NCBI RefSeq assembly: GCF_013359685.1
Contig: NZ_JABFMV010000009.1
Span: 104,870-168,869 of the forward strand
DNA length: 64,000 nt
From: Leifsonia sp. C5G2
GTDB taxonomy: Bacteria; Actinomycetota; Actinomycetes; Actinomycetales; Microbacteriaceae
Direction: 5' to 3'
The stretch's first letter is position 1; every line of letters begins with the position of its first letter. A model generated the notes under the pieces. It was not told the DNA's origin. It saw nothing but the letters and a program-made list of their open reading frames with translations, and did no database searches. Below, piece by piece: positions 43,082 to 52,140 of this stretch. A program made the translations under genes and the position numbers.

Positions 43082-43872
43082 CGGAGGTCTCCCTTCTTTT
43101 CGGGTCGGGCGGGAGTCCAGGAGCGCAGCTCGCGGAACCACTTAGCGGCGGCGAGGATCAGGAACGCCGTCGTGGCGGCGGCGATCAGCGTGTAGAGGGT
43201 GACGAACACCGGAACGGCTCCGAGCGTCACGAAGGAGAGGCAGAGCACCCCGTAGTCCATCGGCAGCACGGCGATGGCGCGCAGCCAGGAGGGGCGCCCC
43301 GGTGCGTCCTCGGCGAGCGGCACCGCGCCGCGGGTGCGGCGGCGCAGCTGCTCGGTGAGGATCATGCCGAAGAACAGCACCGCGGACACGATCGCGAACC
43401 CGATGGGGACGAGCAGCCAGGGGACCGGCACGACCTGGAATCGGTAGAACCCGACGGCGAGCGCGAGCGGCATCGTGGACACCTTGGTCGCGTCCACCAT
43501 GTGGTCGAGCCATTCGCCGGCCGGGCTGCTGGTCCCGAGCAGGCGCGAGAGCTGGCCGTCGGCGGAGTCGAACGCGTAGCCCACCAGGAGCAGCACGGCG
43601 ACGACGACCCCGAGCAGCCAGGACGGCGGGAAGAGGACGAGGAGCAGGATGGCGGCGAACGTCCACACCGCGCTGATGGCGGTCACGGCGTTCGGGGTGA
43701 GGCGCGCGGTGTACGCCCAGGCGGCGAGGTAGCGCCCGATCCGGCGGTTCACGAAGCGCGAGTAGGCGGGCGCCGACCGCGCGGGGGGCTTCTGCGCGGC
43801 GCGCAGGCGGCGGAGCGCGCCCCCGAAGCCGTCGCCGCCGAGCCGGGTCGCGCCGGCGCTCTGCCCGGTCAC
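43078..43872 (-). CDS. CDP-alcohol phosphatidyltransferase family protein
   Basis: A 264-residue integral membrane enzyme with about six helices. The CDP-OH signature reads D-S-A-D-G-Q-L-S-R ... G-E-W-L-D-H-M-V-D, matching DxxDGxxxR(x)nGxxxDxxxD with all four Asp residues. Family members transfer a phospho-alcohol or phosphatidyl group using a CDP-linked donor and divalent metal. The GTG start overlaps the stop of the glycosyltransferase gene (GTGA). Inside a polysaccharide operon, with a TagD-like gene 13 kb away, phosphoglycerol decoration of the polymer is a reasonable inference. Confidence 0.85.
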   Translation of the reverse strand: MTGQSAGATRLGGDGFGGALRRLRAAQKPPARSAPAYSRFVNRRIGRYLAAWAYTARLTPNAVTAISAVWTFAAILLLVLFPPSWLLGVVVAVLLLVGYAFDSADGQLSRLLGTSSPAGEWLDHMVDATKVSTMPLALAVGFYRFQVVPVPWLLVPIGFAIVSAVLFFGMILTEQLRRRTRGAVPLAEDAPGRPSWLRAIAVLPMDYGVLCLSFVTLGAVPVFVTLYTLIAAATTAFLILAAAKWFRELRSWTPARPEKKGDLR

Positions 43873-45116
43873 CGGGCCGCCCCCTGAGCGCCGCCGGACT
43901 GATCGGGGACGCTCGCGACGGGAATGCGGCCGGCCCGGCCCTCCGCCGTGCGCCGACCGGCCGCGCCGGTGCGCTGTCGACCGAGGGGACGGGAGGGCTT
44001 GACCAGCTCGTGCGCGGCGAGGCGGAGGCAGAGGCGCTCGTAGCGGTCGGCCACGTCGTCCCAGTCGTAGGCGGCGGCGCGGGCGGTCGCCGCGGCGCGG
44101 CGTGCGTCCAGCAGCCCGTCGTCGGCGTCGGCGGCGTCGATCGCGGCCGCGACGCCCGCTGCGTCTGAGAAGTACGCCGCCGCGGCCCCCGCGACCTCGC
44201 GGTTGAACGAGACGTCGTATGCGATCACGGCCGTTCCCGCGCCGAGTGCCCGGAGCAGGGACGGGTTGGTGCCGCCGACCGAGTGCCCGTGCAGGTAGGT
44301 GGCGGCGCCCGCGTAGAGCTGGTCGAGCAGGCGCTGGTCCCAGACGCCGCCGAGGAACCGGACGCGATCGTCGGCGGCGTCGCGGACCCGCGCGCTGTAC
44401 TCCTCGGCGTACGGCGCGGAACCGACGACGACCAGGGGCTTGGTGGAGCGGCTGCGCACGTATCCCTCCACGATCAGGTCGACGTGGTTCTCGGCCTCGA
44501 AGCGGGCGACGACCAGGTGGTAGCCGTGCGGCTCGAGCCCCGCGTCCGCCAGCAGGTCGGACTCGCGCGAGACGACCGGCGCGCCGTAGGCGATCAGCTC
44601 GGTGTCGGCCGCGAACTCGTCGCGGTAGTAGTCGGCGATGCCCTGGGCGTCCGCGATGAGCGCGTCGGACCAGCGCACGGCGAGCGACTCGGCGGTGCGG
44701 TAGTAGGCCTGGCCGGTGCGTCCCCACTTGGCGCGGCGCCACTCCAGGCCGTCGACGTGGGTGGCGACGGGGATGCGGGCGGTGCGCAGCACGGGCAGGT
44801 ACGGCGAGTTCGCCGCGTTGAAGACGACCGCGGCGTCCGTGCGGTGGCGGAGGAGGTGGGCGACCGAGAGGCCGGTGTGGCTCAGCGTCTCGAGGCTGCG
44901 CCGGCGCATCGCGCCGCGGTGGACGAGCCGCATGCCCTCGTAGTTCTCGGGGCGCTCGGCGTCGCCGGTGCTGCGGCAGTAGACGACCACGTCATGGCCG
45001 CGGGCGGCGAGGCGCTTCCCCACCTCTTCGACGGCGGTCTCGAAGCCCCCGTAGCGCGCAGGCACGCCCCGCGTGCCCACGAGTGCGACGCTGATGCGTC
45101 TTCCCCCATCGCCCAT
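43869..45116 (-). CDS. Glycosyltransferase with DUF1972 domain (rhamnosyltransferase-like)
   Basis: A 415-residue GT-B glycosyltransferase. The DUF1972 N-terminal signature is ISVALVGTRGVPARYGGFETAVEEV, with ATHVDGLEWRRAKWGRTGQAYYR downstream. The C-terminal GT1 domain has GHSVGGTNPSLLRALGAGTAVIA. DUF1972 proteins are often rhamnosyl- or galactosyltransferases acting second after the priming enzyme. ATG 45116 is chosen because similarity starts there; the frame is open to 45245, close to the promoter. It heads the five-gene minus-strand operon down to 39353. Confidence 0.9.
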   Translation of the reverse strand: MGDGGRRISVALVGTRGVPARYGGFETAVEEVGKRLAARGHDVVVYCRSTGDAERPENYEGMRLVHRGAMRRRSLETLSHTGLSVAHLLRHRTDAAVVFNAANSPYLPVLRTARIPVATHVDGLEWRRAKWGRTGQAYYRTAESLAVRWSDALIADAQGIADYYRDEFAADTELIAYGAPVVSRESDLLADAGLEPHGYHLVVARFEAENHVDLIVEGYVRSRSTKPLVVVGSAPYAEEYSARVRDAADDRVRFLGGVWDQRLLDQLYAGAATYLHGHSVGGTNPSLLRALGAGTAVIAYDVSFNREVAGAAAAYFSDAAGVAAAIDAADADDGLLDARRAAATARAAAYDWDDVADRYERLCLRLAAHELVKPSRPLGRQRTGAAGRRTAEGRAGRIPVASVPDQSGGAQGAAR

Positions 45117-45245
45117 TCGGATGCTCGCTCTCGTTTCGCGGATTCTCGACGGCTCGGCCAACGATGTCTCCGCGCACCTCCCTCGGGCAGGAGGACGGAA
45201 CGTGAAACGGGTCGCATCAGGGGTCGGGTCGCTGTTGCTGTCCAC

Positions 45246-45274
45246 AGCTTAATACGAGAATTCCTCACCTGTCG
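45246..45274 (-). promoter_or_regulatory. Promoter of the five-gene operon with AGGTGAGGA in the spacer
   Basis: On the minus strand AGGTGAGGA (45270-45262) is followed by ATTCTCG and TATTAA (about 45254-45249), a good -10 box. GCGACA or GGCGAC just upstream could act as -35. The motif therefore sits between -35 and -10, the classical position for a repressor. Confidence 0.5.
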
Positions 45275-45290
45275 CCCCCTCATCAGGGGG
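45275..45290. terminator. Short GC hairpin after the acyltransferase gene
   Basis: CCCCCT (45275-45280) pairs with AGGGGG (45285-45290) across a 4-base loop, about 22 bases beyond the acyltransferase stop in the minus direction. It probably ends the two-gene transcript from 46813 before the next promoter. Confidence 0.5.
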
Positions 45291-45311
45291 GTACAGGTCG
45301 GGAGGCCCTGA

Positions 45312-45833
45312 TCAGTCCCAGGCGGCGGCCTCGCCGAGCCGCTTGGCCGGGTTGCCCCCGACGATCTCGCCGGGACCGACCGGCCGGGTCACGACGGAGC
45401 CGGCCGCAACCACGGCGCCGTCGCTGATCGTCACGCCCTTGAGCACCATCGCGCCGGTGCCGATGAGCACGCGGCTGCCGATCGCGATCGGCGCGGTGTG
45501 CGGCAGCACGGCGCCGTCGGTGCGGGTGATGCGGTGGAAGTCGGTGTCGAGCAGCTGCACCTCCCACGAGATGCGGGTGCCCTCGCCGATGGTCAGGCCG
45601 GACTCGACGTTGACCGTGCTGCGCGGCCCGATGGCGCTCCCGCGCGCAAGGCGCAGGGTCGCCCCCGGTCCGACCCAGAGCCGCGCACCCTTCTGGAGGT
45701 GGCTGCCGCGGGCGAGCTCGTAGGTGCCGGGGCCGCCCATCCGGACCCCGGAGGCGATGCGTGCTCCCGGGTGCCCGCGCAGCACTCCCCTGGCGAGTTC
45801 GGTGTAGCGGCGCAGCCGCGTGGTGAGTCTCAT
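45312..45833 (-). CDS. Left-handed beta-helix (hexapeptide) acyltransferase
   Basis: A 173-residue LbH acetyltransferase. Hexapeptide repeats run from about 40 to 165 (GPRSTVNVESGLTIGEGTRI, then the active-site loop DTDFHRI with the catalytic His, then IAIGSRVLIGTGAMVLKGVTI and VVAAGSVVTRPVGPGEIVGGNPAKRLG). It overlaps the upstream GT2 gene by ATGA. Role: O-acetylation of a sugar of the polymer. Confidence 0.9.
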   Translation of the reverse strand: MRLTTRLRRYTELARGVLRGHPGARIASGVRMGGPGTYELARGSHLQKGARLWVGPGATLRLARGSAIGPRSTVNVESGLTIGEGTRISWEVQLLDTDFHRITRTDGAVLPHTAPIAIGSRVLIGTGAMVLKGVTISDGAVVAAGSVVTRPVGPGEIVGGNPAKRLGEAAAWD

Positions 45834-46813
45834 CGCTTCCCCTCCGACCGTGCGACCAGCTCGGCCTTGGCGATCCTCCGGCCGTCGCGCACGCCGCGCA
45901 GCGCCGCGCGGAGCGGGACGACGGGTCGCAGGAACTGGCGGCGGCCGCCCTGCAGCAGGATCTCCCGCGCGACGGCGGGCGAGGTCCGGAGCCAGTGCGC
46001 GAGGTCGCCGTCGTCCAGGTGGAGCGCGGCGAACAGCATCCGGTTGCGGATGTTGAAGTAGTAGTAGCCCTCGGACTTCGCCGTCGCCGCACTGTGCGCG
46101 CCGGCCTGCTGGGTGCCGCCCTCCGCATGGGTGACCGTCACGTCGTCGAGCACCGCGAGCGCCCCGCCCGCGGCGCGCACCCGGAACGAGAGGTCGACGT
46201 CCTCCCAGTACAGGAAGTACCCGTCGGCGAACCCTCCCGCGCGCTGCCACAGGTCCAGCGACAGGCACAGGCAGGCGCCGCTCAGCCACGGCTCGGCGCG
46301 GCGCTCGGGAGGCTGCGGCCGGCGGCGTGCGGAGGTCATGCGGCCGTCCACCAGCGAGACGTCGGAGCCGGCCGACCACACCGTGCCGTCGGGACGGAGG
46401 ATGCGCGGCGCGACCATCGTGTCCGGCTCGGCGGCCACCGCGTCGAACAGGGCGCGGGCCGCCTGCGGCTCGATCACCGCGTCCGGGTTCAGCAGCATCA
46501 CCCGTTCCGCGCCGGCCTCCGCCGCGCGCGCGACGCCGAGGTTCATCCCGCCGCCGAAGCCCGGGTTGTCCGGCGGGAGCACCGCGAGCCAGCCCTCCCG
46601 CCCGCACAGCGCGACGACCGCGTCCCGCTCCTTCGCGGAGCTGAAGCTGTCCACGACGACCACGGTCAGCCCCGCCGCCGCACGCGACAGCGCGGCGAGG
46701 TTCTCGGCCAGCAACTCGGACGACGCGTAGTTGACCACGACGACGGCCTCGCCCGCGAACCGCGGCGAGGGGTCGTCCCGGCTCGCGTGGACGCGTGGGG
46801 TGGGCTCTGGCAT
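45830..46813 (-). CDS. Glycosyltransferase family 2
   Basis: A 327-residue GT-A enzyme with the rhamnosyltransferase-like layout: AVVVVNYASSELLAENLAAL, then DNPGFGGGMNLGVARAAEAG, the DxD-like LLNPDAV, and YFLYWEDVDLSFRVRAAGG holding the catalytic ED. It is divergent from another GT2 gene with under 50 bases between starts, leaving very little room for two promoters. Confidence 0.92.
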   Translation of the reverse strand: MPEPTPRVHASRDDPSPRFAGEAVVVVNYASSELLAENLAALSRAAAGLTVVVVDSFSSAKERDAVVALCGREGWLAVLPPDNPGFGGGMNLGVARAAEAGAERVMLLNPDAVIEPQAARALFDAVAAEPDTMVAPRILRPDGTVWSAGSDVSLVDGRMTSARRRPQPPERRAEPWLSGACLCLSLDLWQRAGGFADGYFLYWEDVDLSFRVRAAGGALAVLDDVTVTHAEGGTQQAGAHSAATAKSEGYYYFNIRNRMLFAALHLDDGDLAHWLRTSPAVAREILLQGGRRQFLRPVVPLRAALRGVRDGRRIAKAELVARSEGKR

Positions 46814-46861
46814 AGACTTCCGCTCTGACGTGAGGGGGTGGCCGTGCGACCGGAGGAACCG

Positions 46862-47815
46862 GTGTCAGTGACCATAGCCGTGCCGACGTTCCATCGTCCA
46901 GCCGAGCTCCGCGCGCTGCTGCCGCTGCTGCTCGCGCACGCGGACGAGGCGGGCGACGACTTCCCCGCCTCCGTGCTGATCGTGGACAACGACCCGGGCG
47001 GCAGCGGCAAGGCGGTCGTCGACGCGCTCGGCGACCCGCGGGTCCGCGCGGTCGTCGAAGCGCATCCCGGCATCTCCGCCGTGCGCAACCGGGCGCTGAC
47101 GGAGGCCGGGACGCGGCTGCTCGCCTTCATCGACGACGACGAGGTGCCGCACGACGGCTGGCTCACACGGCTCCTCGACACCTGGCTGAGCACCGGCCGG
47201 CCGGCCGCCGTCTCCGGTCGCGTCGTCGCGGCCTTCAGCGGCCGGCTCGACCCGTGGCTTGCGGCGGGCTCCTTCTTCGTGCGCCGGCGCATGCCGACCG
47301 GTTCGGCCATCGATGTCGCCGCGGCGGGCAACCTGCTGCTCGACCTCGACCAGGTGCACGCGGCGGGAGTGCGGTTCGCCGACGACCTCGGACTGAGCGG
47401 CGGCGAGGACACCCTGTTCAGCCGCCAGCTGCACGCCCGCGGCTACCGGATGACGTGGTGCGACGAGTCTGCGATCACCGACATGGTGCCGCCGGAGCGG
47501 ATGACGCGGCGCTGGGTGCTGCAGCGCGCCTGGAGCCACGGGAACTCGGCGAGCACCATCCGCATCCGGCTGGCCCGCACGCGCGGACGCGCAGCCCTCG
47601 CCCGGGTCGAGGGCGTCGTCGGCGGAGCGGCGAGGGTCGTGGGCGGAGCGCTCCGCTGGCTGCTCGGCACGCTGACCCGGTCGCTGCGCCATCAGGCCCG
47701 CGGCGCCCGCGCGATCTGGCGCGGCGGGGGCATGGTGACCGGCGCCCTCGGCGTCGTCTACCAGGAGTACGCCCGCGACGGCGACGGCGCCGGAGTCGCG
47801 GAGGCGAACGCGTGA
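46862..47815 (+). CDS. Glycosyltransferase family 2
   Basis: A 317-residue GT-A glycosyltransferase: VTIAVPTFHRPAELRALLPL, HPGISAVRNRAL, the FIDDDE metal motif and GLSGGEDTLFSRQL. The GTG at 46862 is selected because CGGAGGAAC lies 5 bases upstream; GTG 46838 is an alternative adding eight residues. A C-terminal hydrophobic stretch may touch the membrane. It overlaps the deacetylase gene by GTGA. Confidence 0.9.
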   Translation: MSVTIAVPTFHRPAELRALLPLLLAHADEAGDDFPASVLIVDNDPGGSGKAVVDALGDPRVRAVVEAHPGISAVRNRALTEAGTRLLAFIDDDEVPHDGWLTRLLDTWLSTGRPAAVSGRVVAAFSGRLDPWLAAGSFFVRRRMPTGSAIDVAAAGNLLLDLDQVHAAGVRFADDLGLSGGEDTLFSRQLHARGYRMTWCDESAITDMVPPERMTRRWVLQRAWSHGNSASTIRIRLARTRGRAALARVEGVVGGAARVVGGALRWLLGTLTRSLRHQARGARAIWRGGGMVTGALGVVYQEYARDGDGAGVAEANA

Positions 47816-48546
47816 CGGCCAGAAGCCTCGCCCGCGAGACGCTCCGGCGGGCGACGGCTGTGGCCGGCTCGATCGTCTCCGTGCGCACCACGGCGGACGA
47901 GTTCGTGCTCACCTACGACGACGGGCCCGTCGCCGGGACCACCGACCGGCTGCTGGAGCTGCTGGCGGCCCGGGAGGCGTCGGCGACGTTCTTCGTCCTG
48001 CTCACCCGCGTGCGGCGCGACCCCGGGCTCACCCGGGCCGTCGCCGACAGCGGCAGCGAGGTCGCGCTGCACGGCGTCGACCACGTGGATGCGACCAGCC
48101 TGCCGCCGGACGAGTTCCGCCGTCGCATGCACGACGGGCGGCGGGAGCTCGAGGACGCGATCGGCCGCCGGGTGCGCTGGTACCGCCCGCCGTACGGGCA
48201 CCTCACGCTCTCGGCCTGGCGGTCGGTCCGCGACGCCGGCCTGACCCCCGTGATCTGGAGCACCGGCGTGCGCGACGGTGCTGCCGCCCTCAGCGACGCC
48301 GAGCGGATCGCGAGCGCCGCGAGCGGGGTGCGGCGCGGCGCGATCCTGCTGGCGCACGACAACTTCGCCTCGGCGCTCGACGGCGTCGACGACGGGCCGG
48401 AGCCGCAGCTGGACCGGCTCGCGCTCGCCGAGGCGGTGCTCGACCTCTACGGCGCCGCGGGACTGCGGGCGCGGTCGCTGTCGGCCGCGCTCGAGGCCGG
48501 GCGGCCCGTCAAGCGGGGCGTGTTCGTCCGCGGCGCCCGCGCCTGA
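47812..48546 (+). CDS. Polysaccharide deacetylase (NodB/CE4)
   Basis: A 244-residue CE4 deacetylase with the motifs TYDDGP (catalytic base and metal Asp), HGVDH (HxxxH metal ligands), RPPYGH and LLAHD. No signal peptide is present, so it may act on cytoplasmic lipid-linked intermediates. It is translationally coupled to the GT2 gene (GTGA), and its 3' end overlaps the convergent glycosyltransferase gene by 38 bases. Role: removal of N-acetyl groups from amino sugars of the polymer. Confidence 0.9.
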   Translation: MTARSLARETLRRATAVAGSIVSVRTTADEFVLTYDDGPVAGTTDRLLELLAAREASATFFVLLTRVRRDPGLTRAVADSGSEVALHGVDHVDATSLPPDEFRRRMHDGRRELEDAIGRRVRWYRPPYGHLTLSAWRSVRDAGLTPVIWSTGVRDGAAALSDAERIASAASGVRRGAILLAHDNFASALDGVDDGPEPQLDRLALAEAVLDLYGAAGLRARSLSAALEAGRPVKRGVFVRGARA

Positions 48547-49552
48547 GCTCGATCGCGCGCCGGTATGCGGCGACGTGGCGGCGGCCGGTCTCGTCCCAGC
48601 CGCGCGCGTCGAGGTCCGGCCGGTCGCCGGGCTCCCGTCCGCGGACCGCGGCGAGCGCCTGCTCCAGGTGCTCCGGCCGCAGCGGCGGGTCGTAGCGCTG
48701 CACCCAGCTCTCGCCGACCTCCCGGGCCAGCAGCCGGTTGACGTCGTTGTCCGGCACGAGCACGGGCCGGTCGAGGGAGAGGCTGGACAGCGCACCGCCC
48801 GAGTTGTGCATCTCGCGGTACGGCAGCACGATCAGCTCCGACTCCGTCACCGCGGCGACCAGCTCCTCGTCGGTGAGGAAGGCGAAGCGGAGGAAGATGC
48901 GGTCGTCGCCGCGCGCCTCCTCCTGCAGCTGACCTGCGAGCTCGTCGGAGGACGGCCGGCCGGAGACGGTCAGCGTCGCGGCGGGTGCGTCGGAGGCGCG
49001 GAACGCCTCGCGGAAGGCGGCGATCAGCGCATCCACCCCTTTGTACCGCCGCACCAGGCCGACGTAGGCGAGCCGGCCCGGGATGGCGGCCCGCCGCGCG
49101 TAGGCCGCGAACCAGTCGCGGTAGTGGCCGTGCTCGATGGTCTCGACCGCCGACCCGTCCGGGACGGGCGTGAGCGGGTTGAGCCGGATCCGCAGCGTCG
49201 TCCAGCGGTCGATCAGCCGCAGCAGCCACACCTCCCGACGGCTGATGCCGCTCGGAAGGTCTAGGTTGTGCGCGGTGCGGACGATGGGGGTCCTCGTGAT
49301 CCGCAGCTTGAGGACGAGGGCGAGCGTCAGCGCCTGCCTGACCAGCTTCTTCAGCGGACTGTGTCCGGAGACGAGGATCTCGGGCCAGTGCACGTGGAAG
49401 ACGTCGTACCGGGCGAGGAGGGCACGCCGCCAGGTGAAGGTGCGCAGTTCGACGCCGGGCTGCGCCGCGATCGCGTCGCGCAGCATGATGAGGTACGGGT
49501 TCGTGGTCGGGCGCGGGTCGGGGAAGGACTGCTGGACGACGAGCTGGGCCAC
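48509..49552 (-). CDS. GT-B glycosyltransferase
   Basis: A 347-residue GT-B glycosyltransferase: VQQSFPDPRPTTNPYLIMLRDAI, YDVFHVHWPEIL, then LAYVGLVRRYKGVDALIAAF and LPYREMHNSGGALSSLSLDRPVLVPD near the nucleotide-sugar site. The GTG at 49552 is favoured by GGAGGGGGA just upstream; ATG 49573 is possible. The last 38 bases overlap the convergent deacetylase gene. It lies back-to-back with the pyruvyl transferase unit. Confidence 0.87.
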   Translation of the reverse strand: MAQLVVQQSFPDPRPTTNPYLIMLRDAIAAQPGVELRTFTWRRALLARYDVFHVHWPEILVSGHSPLKKLVRQALTLALVLKLRITRTPIVRTAHNLDLPSGISRREVWLLRLIDRWTTLRIRLNPLTPVPDGSAVETIEHGHYRDWFAAYARRAAIPGRLAYVGLVRRYKGVDALIAAFREAFRASDAPAATLTVSGRPSSDELAGQLQEEARGDDRIFLRFAFLTDEELVAAVTESELIVLPYREMHNSGGALSSLSLDRPVLVPDNDVNRLLAREVGESWVQRYDPPLRPEHLEQALAAVRGREPGDRPDLDARGWDETGRRHVAAYRRAIELRRGRRGRTRPA

Positions 49553-49648
49553 TTCTCCCCCTCCGATCGGCATGCGCTCCACTCTGGCACGGCACGCCCT
49601 GCCGATCACGCGCCCTCAACTGGGGTCACGCGCGGGACCGCCGGTAGC

Positions 49649-49673
49649 TAAGATACATGAGTAAGTCTCACCT
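49649..49673 (+). promoter_or_regulatory. Promoter with TCTCACCT motif for the pyruvyl transferase unit
   Basis: TAAGAT (49649-49654) is a plausible -10, and TCTCACCT (49666-49673) lies just downstream, near the expected transcription start and 45 bases before the ATG. It is another member of the AGGTGAGGA family. Confidence 0.4.
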
Positions 49674-49717
49674 AGAGCGCCGAGCACCCTTCACCCGACC
49701 CGACCTTGGGAGCGTCG

Positions 49718-50809
49718 ATGCGAACACTGATCCTATGGGCCGACGATGCGTCGCCCAACCTCGGCGTGCGCGCGCTCGGGGCCGGCACCGCCGCACTGCT
49801 GCGGCGCGTCGACCCCGGGGCGGAGATCGTCTTCCAGAACTACGGGATGCGCGCTCCGCAGCTCCCGATCGGCCGCCTCCGCTCGCTCGTCAAGGAGCGT
49901 GTCACCGGCAGCAAGGGCATGCAGCGCTGGCTCGCCGGCTTCGACCTGATCGTCGACACCCGCTCCGGCGACAGCTTCGCCGACATCTACGGCACGCGCC
50001 GGCTGATGGTCATGTCGGCCGTCTCCGAGTTCGCGGCGCAGGCCGGCGTGCCCGTCGTCCTCGGTCCGCAGACCATCGGCCCGTTCGACACCGCCACCGG
50101 ACGCGCCGTCGCCCGCCGCAGCCTCCGCCGTGCCGACCTCGTGATGGCCCGCGACAACCAGAGCGCGAAGGCCGCGAAAGCCCTCGGCCGGCCGGTCGAC
50201 GTGCTCACGACCGACGTCGTGTTCGCCCTGCCCCGGCCCGAGGTCGAGAAGACCCGGGATGTGGTGCTCAACGTCTCCGGACTGCTCTGGTACCCGAACC
50301 CGCACGTCGACCACGCCGACTACCGCCGAACGGTGCACCGCCTGCTCGACGGGCTCGCCGCCGACGGCCGCGAGGTCACCCTGCTCGCCCACGTGCTCGA
50401 GTCGGACAACCCCGACTCCGACATCCACGCCATCTCCGAGCTGACCGCCGAACGGCGGGACGCCCTGGAGGTCGTCACCCCGCACGACCTCGAAGACGTG
50501 CGGCGCACGGTCGCGTCGGCGAACGTCGTGCTCGGCTCGCGGATGCACGCCTGCCTCAACGCGCTCTCGACCGGCACCCCGGCGGTGCCGCTGGCGTACT
50601 CCCGCAAGTTCGGCCCGCTGCTCGGGGACCTCGGCTGGACGCGGTCGGTCGACCTCCGCACCGCTGCCGACGCCGCGGGGGACGCGCTCGCGCAGGTCTC
50701 CGACGGCGGCCTTGCCGGCGAGGCCGCCCTGCTGCTCGGCGTGACGGAGAGCCGCCTCGCCCGGGCGACCACCGCGCTCGCGACCAGCGTGGAGCGCGTC
50801 GCCGCATGA
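49718..50809 (+). CDS. Polysaccharide pyruvyl transferase family protein
   Basis: A 363-residue WcaK/CsaB-like enzyme that transfers pyruvate from phosphoenolpyruvate to a sugar as a ketal. Typical segments are WADDASPNLGVRALG, GFDLIVDTRSGDSFADIYG, PVVLGPQTIGPF and VLGSRMHACLNALSTGTPAVPLAYSRKF. GGGAG precedes ATG 49718. It overlaps the F420-dehydrogenase-beta-like gene by ATGA. Role: introduction of acidic pyruvyl groups into the polymer. Confidence 0.92.
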   Translation: MRTLILWADDASPNLGVRALGAGTAALLRRVDPGAEIVFQNYGMRAPQLPIGRLRSLVKERVTGSKGMQRWLAGFDLIVDTRSGDSFADIYGTRRLMVMSAVSEFAAQAGVPVVLGPQTIGPFDTATGRAVARRSLRRADLVMARDNQSAKAAKALGRPVDVLTTDVVFALPRPEVEKTRDVVLNVSGLLWYPNPHVDHADYRRTVHRLLDGLAADGREVTLLAHVLESDNPDSDIHAISELTAERRDALEVVTPHDLEDVRRTVASANVVLGSRMHACLNALSTGTPAVPLAYSRKFGPLLGDLGWTRSVDLRTAADAAGDALAQVSDGGLAGEAALLLGVTESRLARATTALATSVERVAA

Positions 50810-52140
50810 CCACCGACGCCCGGCCGATGCCGACCACCGCGATCCCGGAAGGGACCGCGGCTCTCCGGGCGGCCGTCGCGCGGGTCGTCGCCTCGGGCAA
50901 CTGCAGCGGCTGCGGCGCCTGCGCCCTGCTCGACCCGGGACTCCGGATGCGGCTGGACGACGAGGGCAACCTGCGCCCGACGCCGGTCGACGACACCGAG
51001 GCGCCGGCCGCGGCCGCCCCGGTGGCCGCCGTCGCCGCCGTCGCGCCCGTTGCGCCCGACGCGGTCAAGCGCTTCGAGGACGCCTGCCCCGGCGTCACGG
51101 TCCGCGCCGTGCATCCCGCGACAGGTCGCCGGCACCCGACGATGGGCCCGTACCTCCGGGTGTGGATGGCATGGGCCACCGACACCGAGGTGCGGTACCG
51201 CGGAAGCAGCGGAGGGGCGCTCACAGCGCTCGCCGCCTGGATGCTCGAGACCGGGCAGGCCAGCAGGATGGTGGGCGCGAAGGCCGACGAGATCGAGCCG
51301 CGGCGGACCGTGAGCGTCAGCATCCTGTCGCGCGAGCAGGCCGTCGCCGCGGCGGGCTCCCGGTACGCGCCGACGGCGAGCGCCGCCCTGCCGGAGGCTC
51401 TGCTGCCCGGGACCGTGATGGTCGGGAAGCCGTGCGAGGTCAGCGCCGTCCGTGCGCTCACCACCGGGCACTCGGCGCGGCCGGGCGACGACGACCCCGT
51501 ACTGCTGTCGTTCTTCTGCGCCGGGACGCCGAGCCAGCACGCCACCGACCGGCTCGCCGCCGAGCTCGGCTCTCCGGCCGGGACGCCCGTGAGCGACCTC
51601 TGGTACCGCGGACGCGGCTGGCCGGGACGCTTCACCGTCGAGCGCCCGGACGACACCTCGAGCGACGCGAGCTACGACGAGTCGTGGGGCTCGGCGCTCG
51701 GCCCCGCCGCGCAGTGGCGCTGCAAGATCTGCGCCGACGGCGTCGGGGAGAGCGCCGACATCACCGCGGCCGACTTCTGGCGCTCCGACGAGCGCGGTTA
51801 CCCGGTCTTCGCGGACGGCGCGGGCCGCAGTGCACTCATCGCCCGCACCGAGCGCGGGTACGACATCATCGTGCGCGCCGTCGAGGCCGGCGTGATCTCG
51901 GTCAGCCCGATCGAGATGGAGGACCTCGCGGCGGTGCAGCCGTTGCAGACCACCCGCCGCGCGACGCTCGCCGGACGCCTTGCCGGCGCGACCCTCGCCG
52001 GGATGCGCGTGCCGCGCTACCGCGGCTTCGGCCTCCTCGCGCTCGCCCTCCCGCGGTTCCGCGAGGTGGTGCGGGTGGCGCGCGGCACCTTCCGCCGGGC
52101 GCGGGCGCGCCGAGCCGCTCTCGCCGGGAAACGATCATGA
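50806..52140 (+). CDS. Coenzyme F420 hydrogenase/dehydrogenase beta-subunit-like protein
   Basis: A 444-residue protein of the FrhB family. The N-terminal NCSGCGACAL and the later RCKICADG could bind an iron-sulfur cluster; RYRGSSGGALTALAAWML and MVGKPCEVSAVRAL are the conserved FrhB motifs, and SADITAADFW follows. Such proteins recur beside pyruvyl transferases in polysaccharide clusters, where their reaction is not established. It overlaps both neighbours by ATGA, so the three genes form one translationally coupled unit. An Ala/Val/Pro-rich insertion lies at about 67-85. Confidence 0.87.
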   Translation: MTTDARPMPTTAIPEGTAALRAAVARVVASGNCSGCGACALLDPGLRMRLDDEGNLRPTPVDDTEAPAAAAPVAAVAAVAPVAPDAVKRFEDACPGVTVRAVHPATGRRHPTMGPYLRVWMAWATDTEVRYRGSSGGALTALAAWMLETGQASRMVGAKADEIEPRRTVSVSILSREQAVAAAGSRYAPTASAALPEALLPGTVMVGKPCEVSAVRALTTGHSARPGDDDPVLLSFFCAGTPSQHATDRLAAELGSPAGTPVSDLWYRGRGWPGRFTVERPDDTSSDASYDESWGSALGPAAQWRCKICADGVGESADITAADFWRSDERGYPVFADGAGRSALIARTERGYDIIVRAVEAGVISVSPIEMEDLAAVQPLQTTRRATLAGRLAGATLAGMRVPRYRGFGLLALALPRFREVVRVARGTFRRARARRAALAGKRS

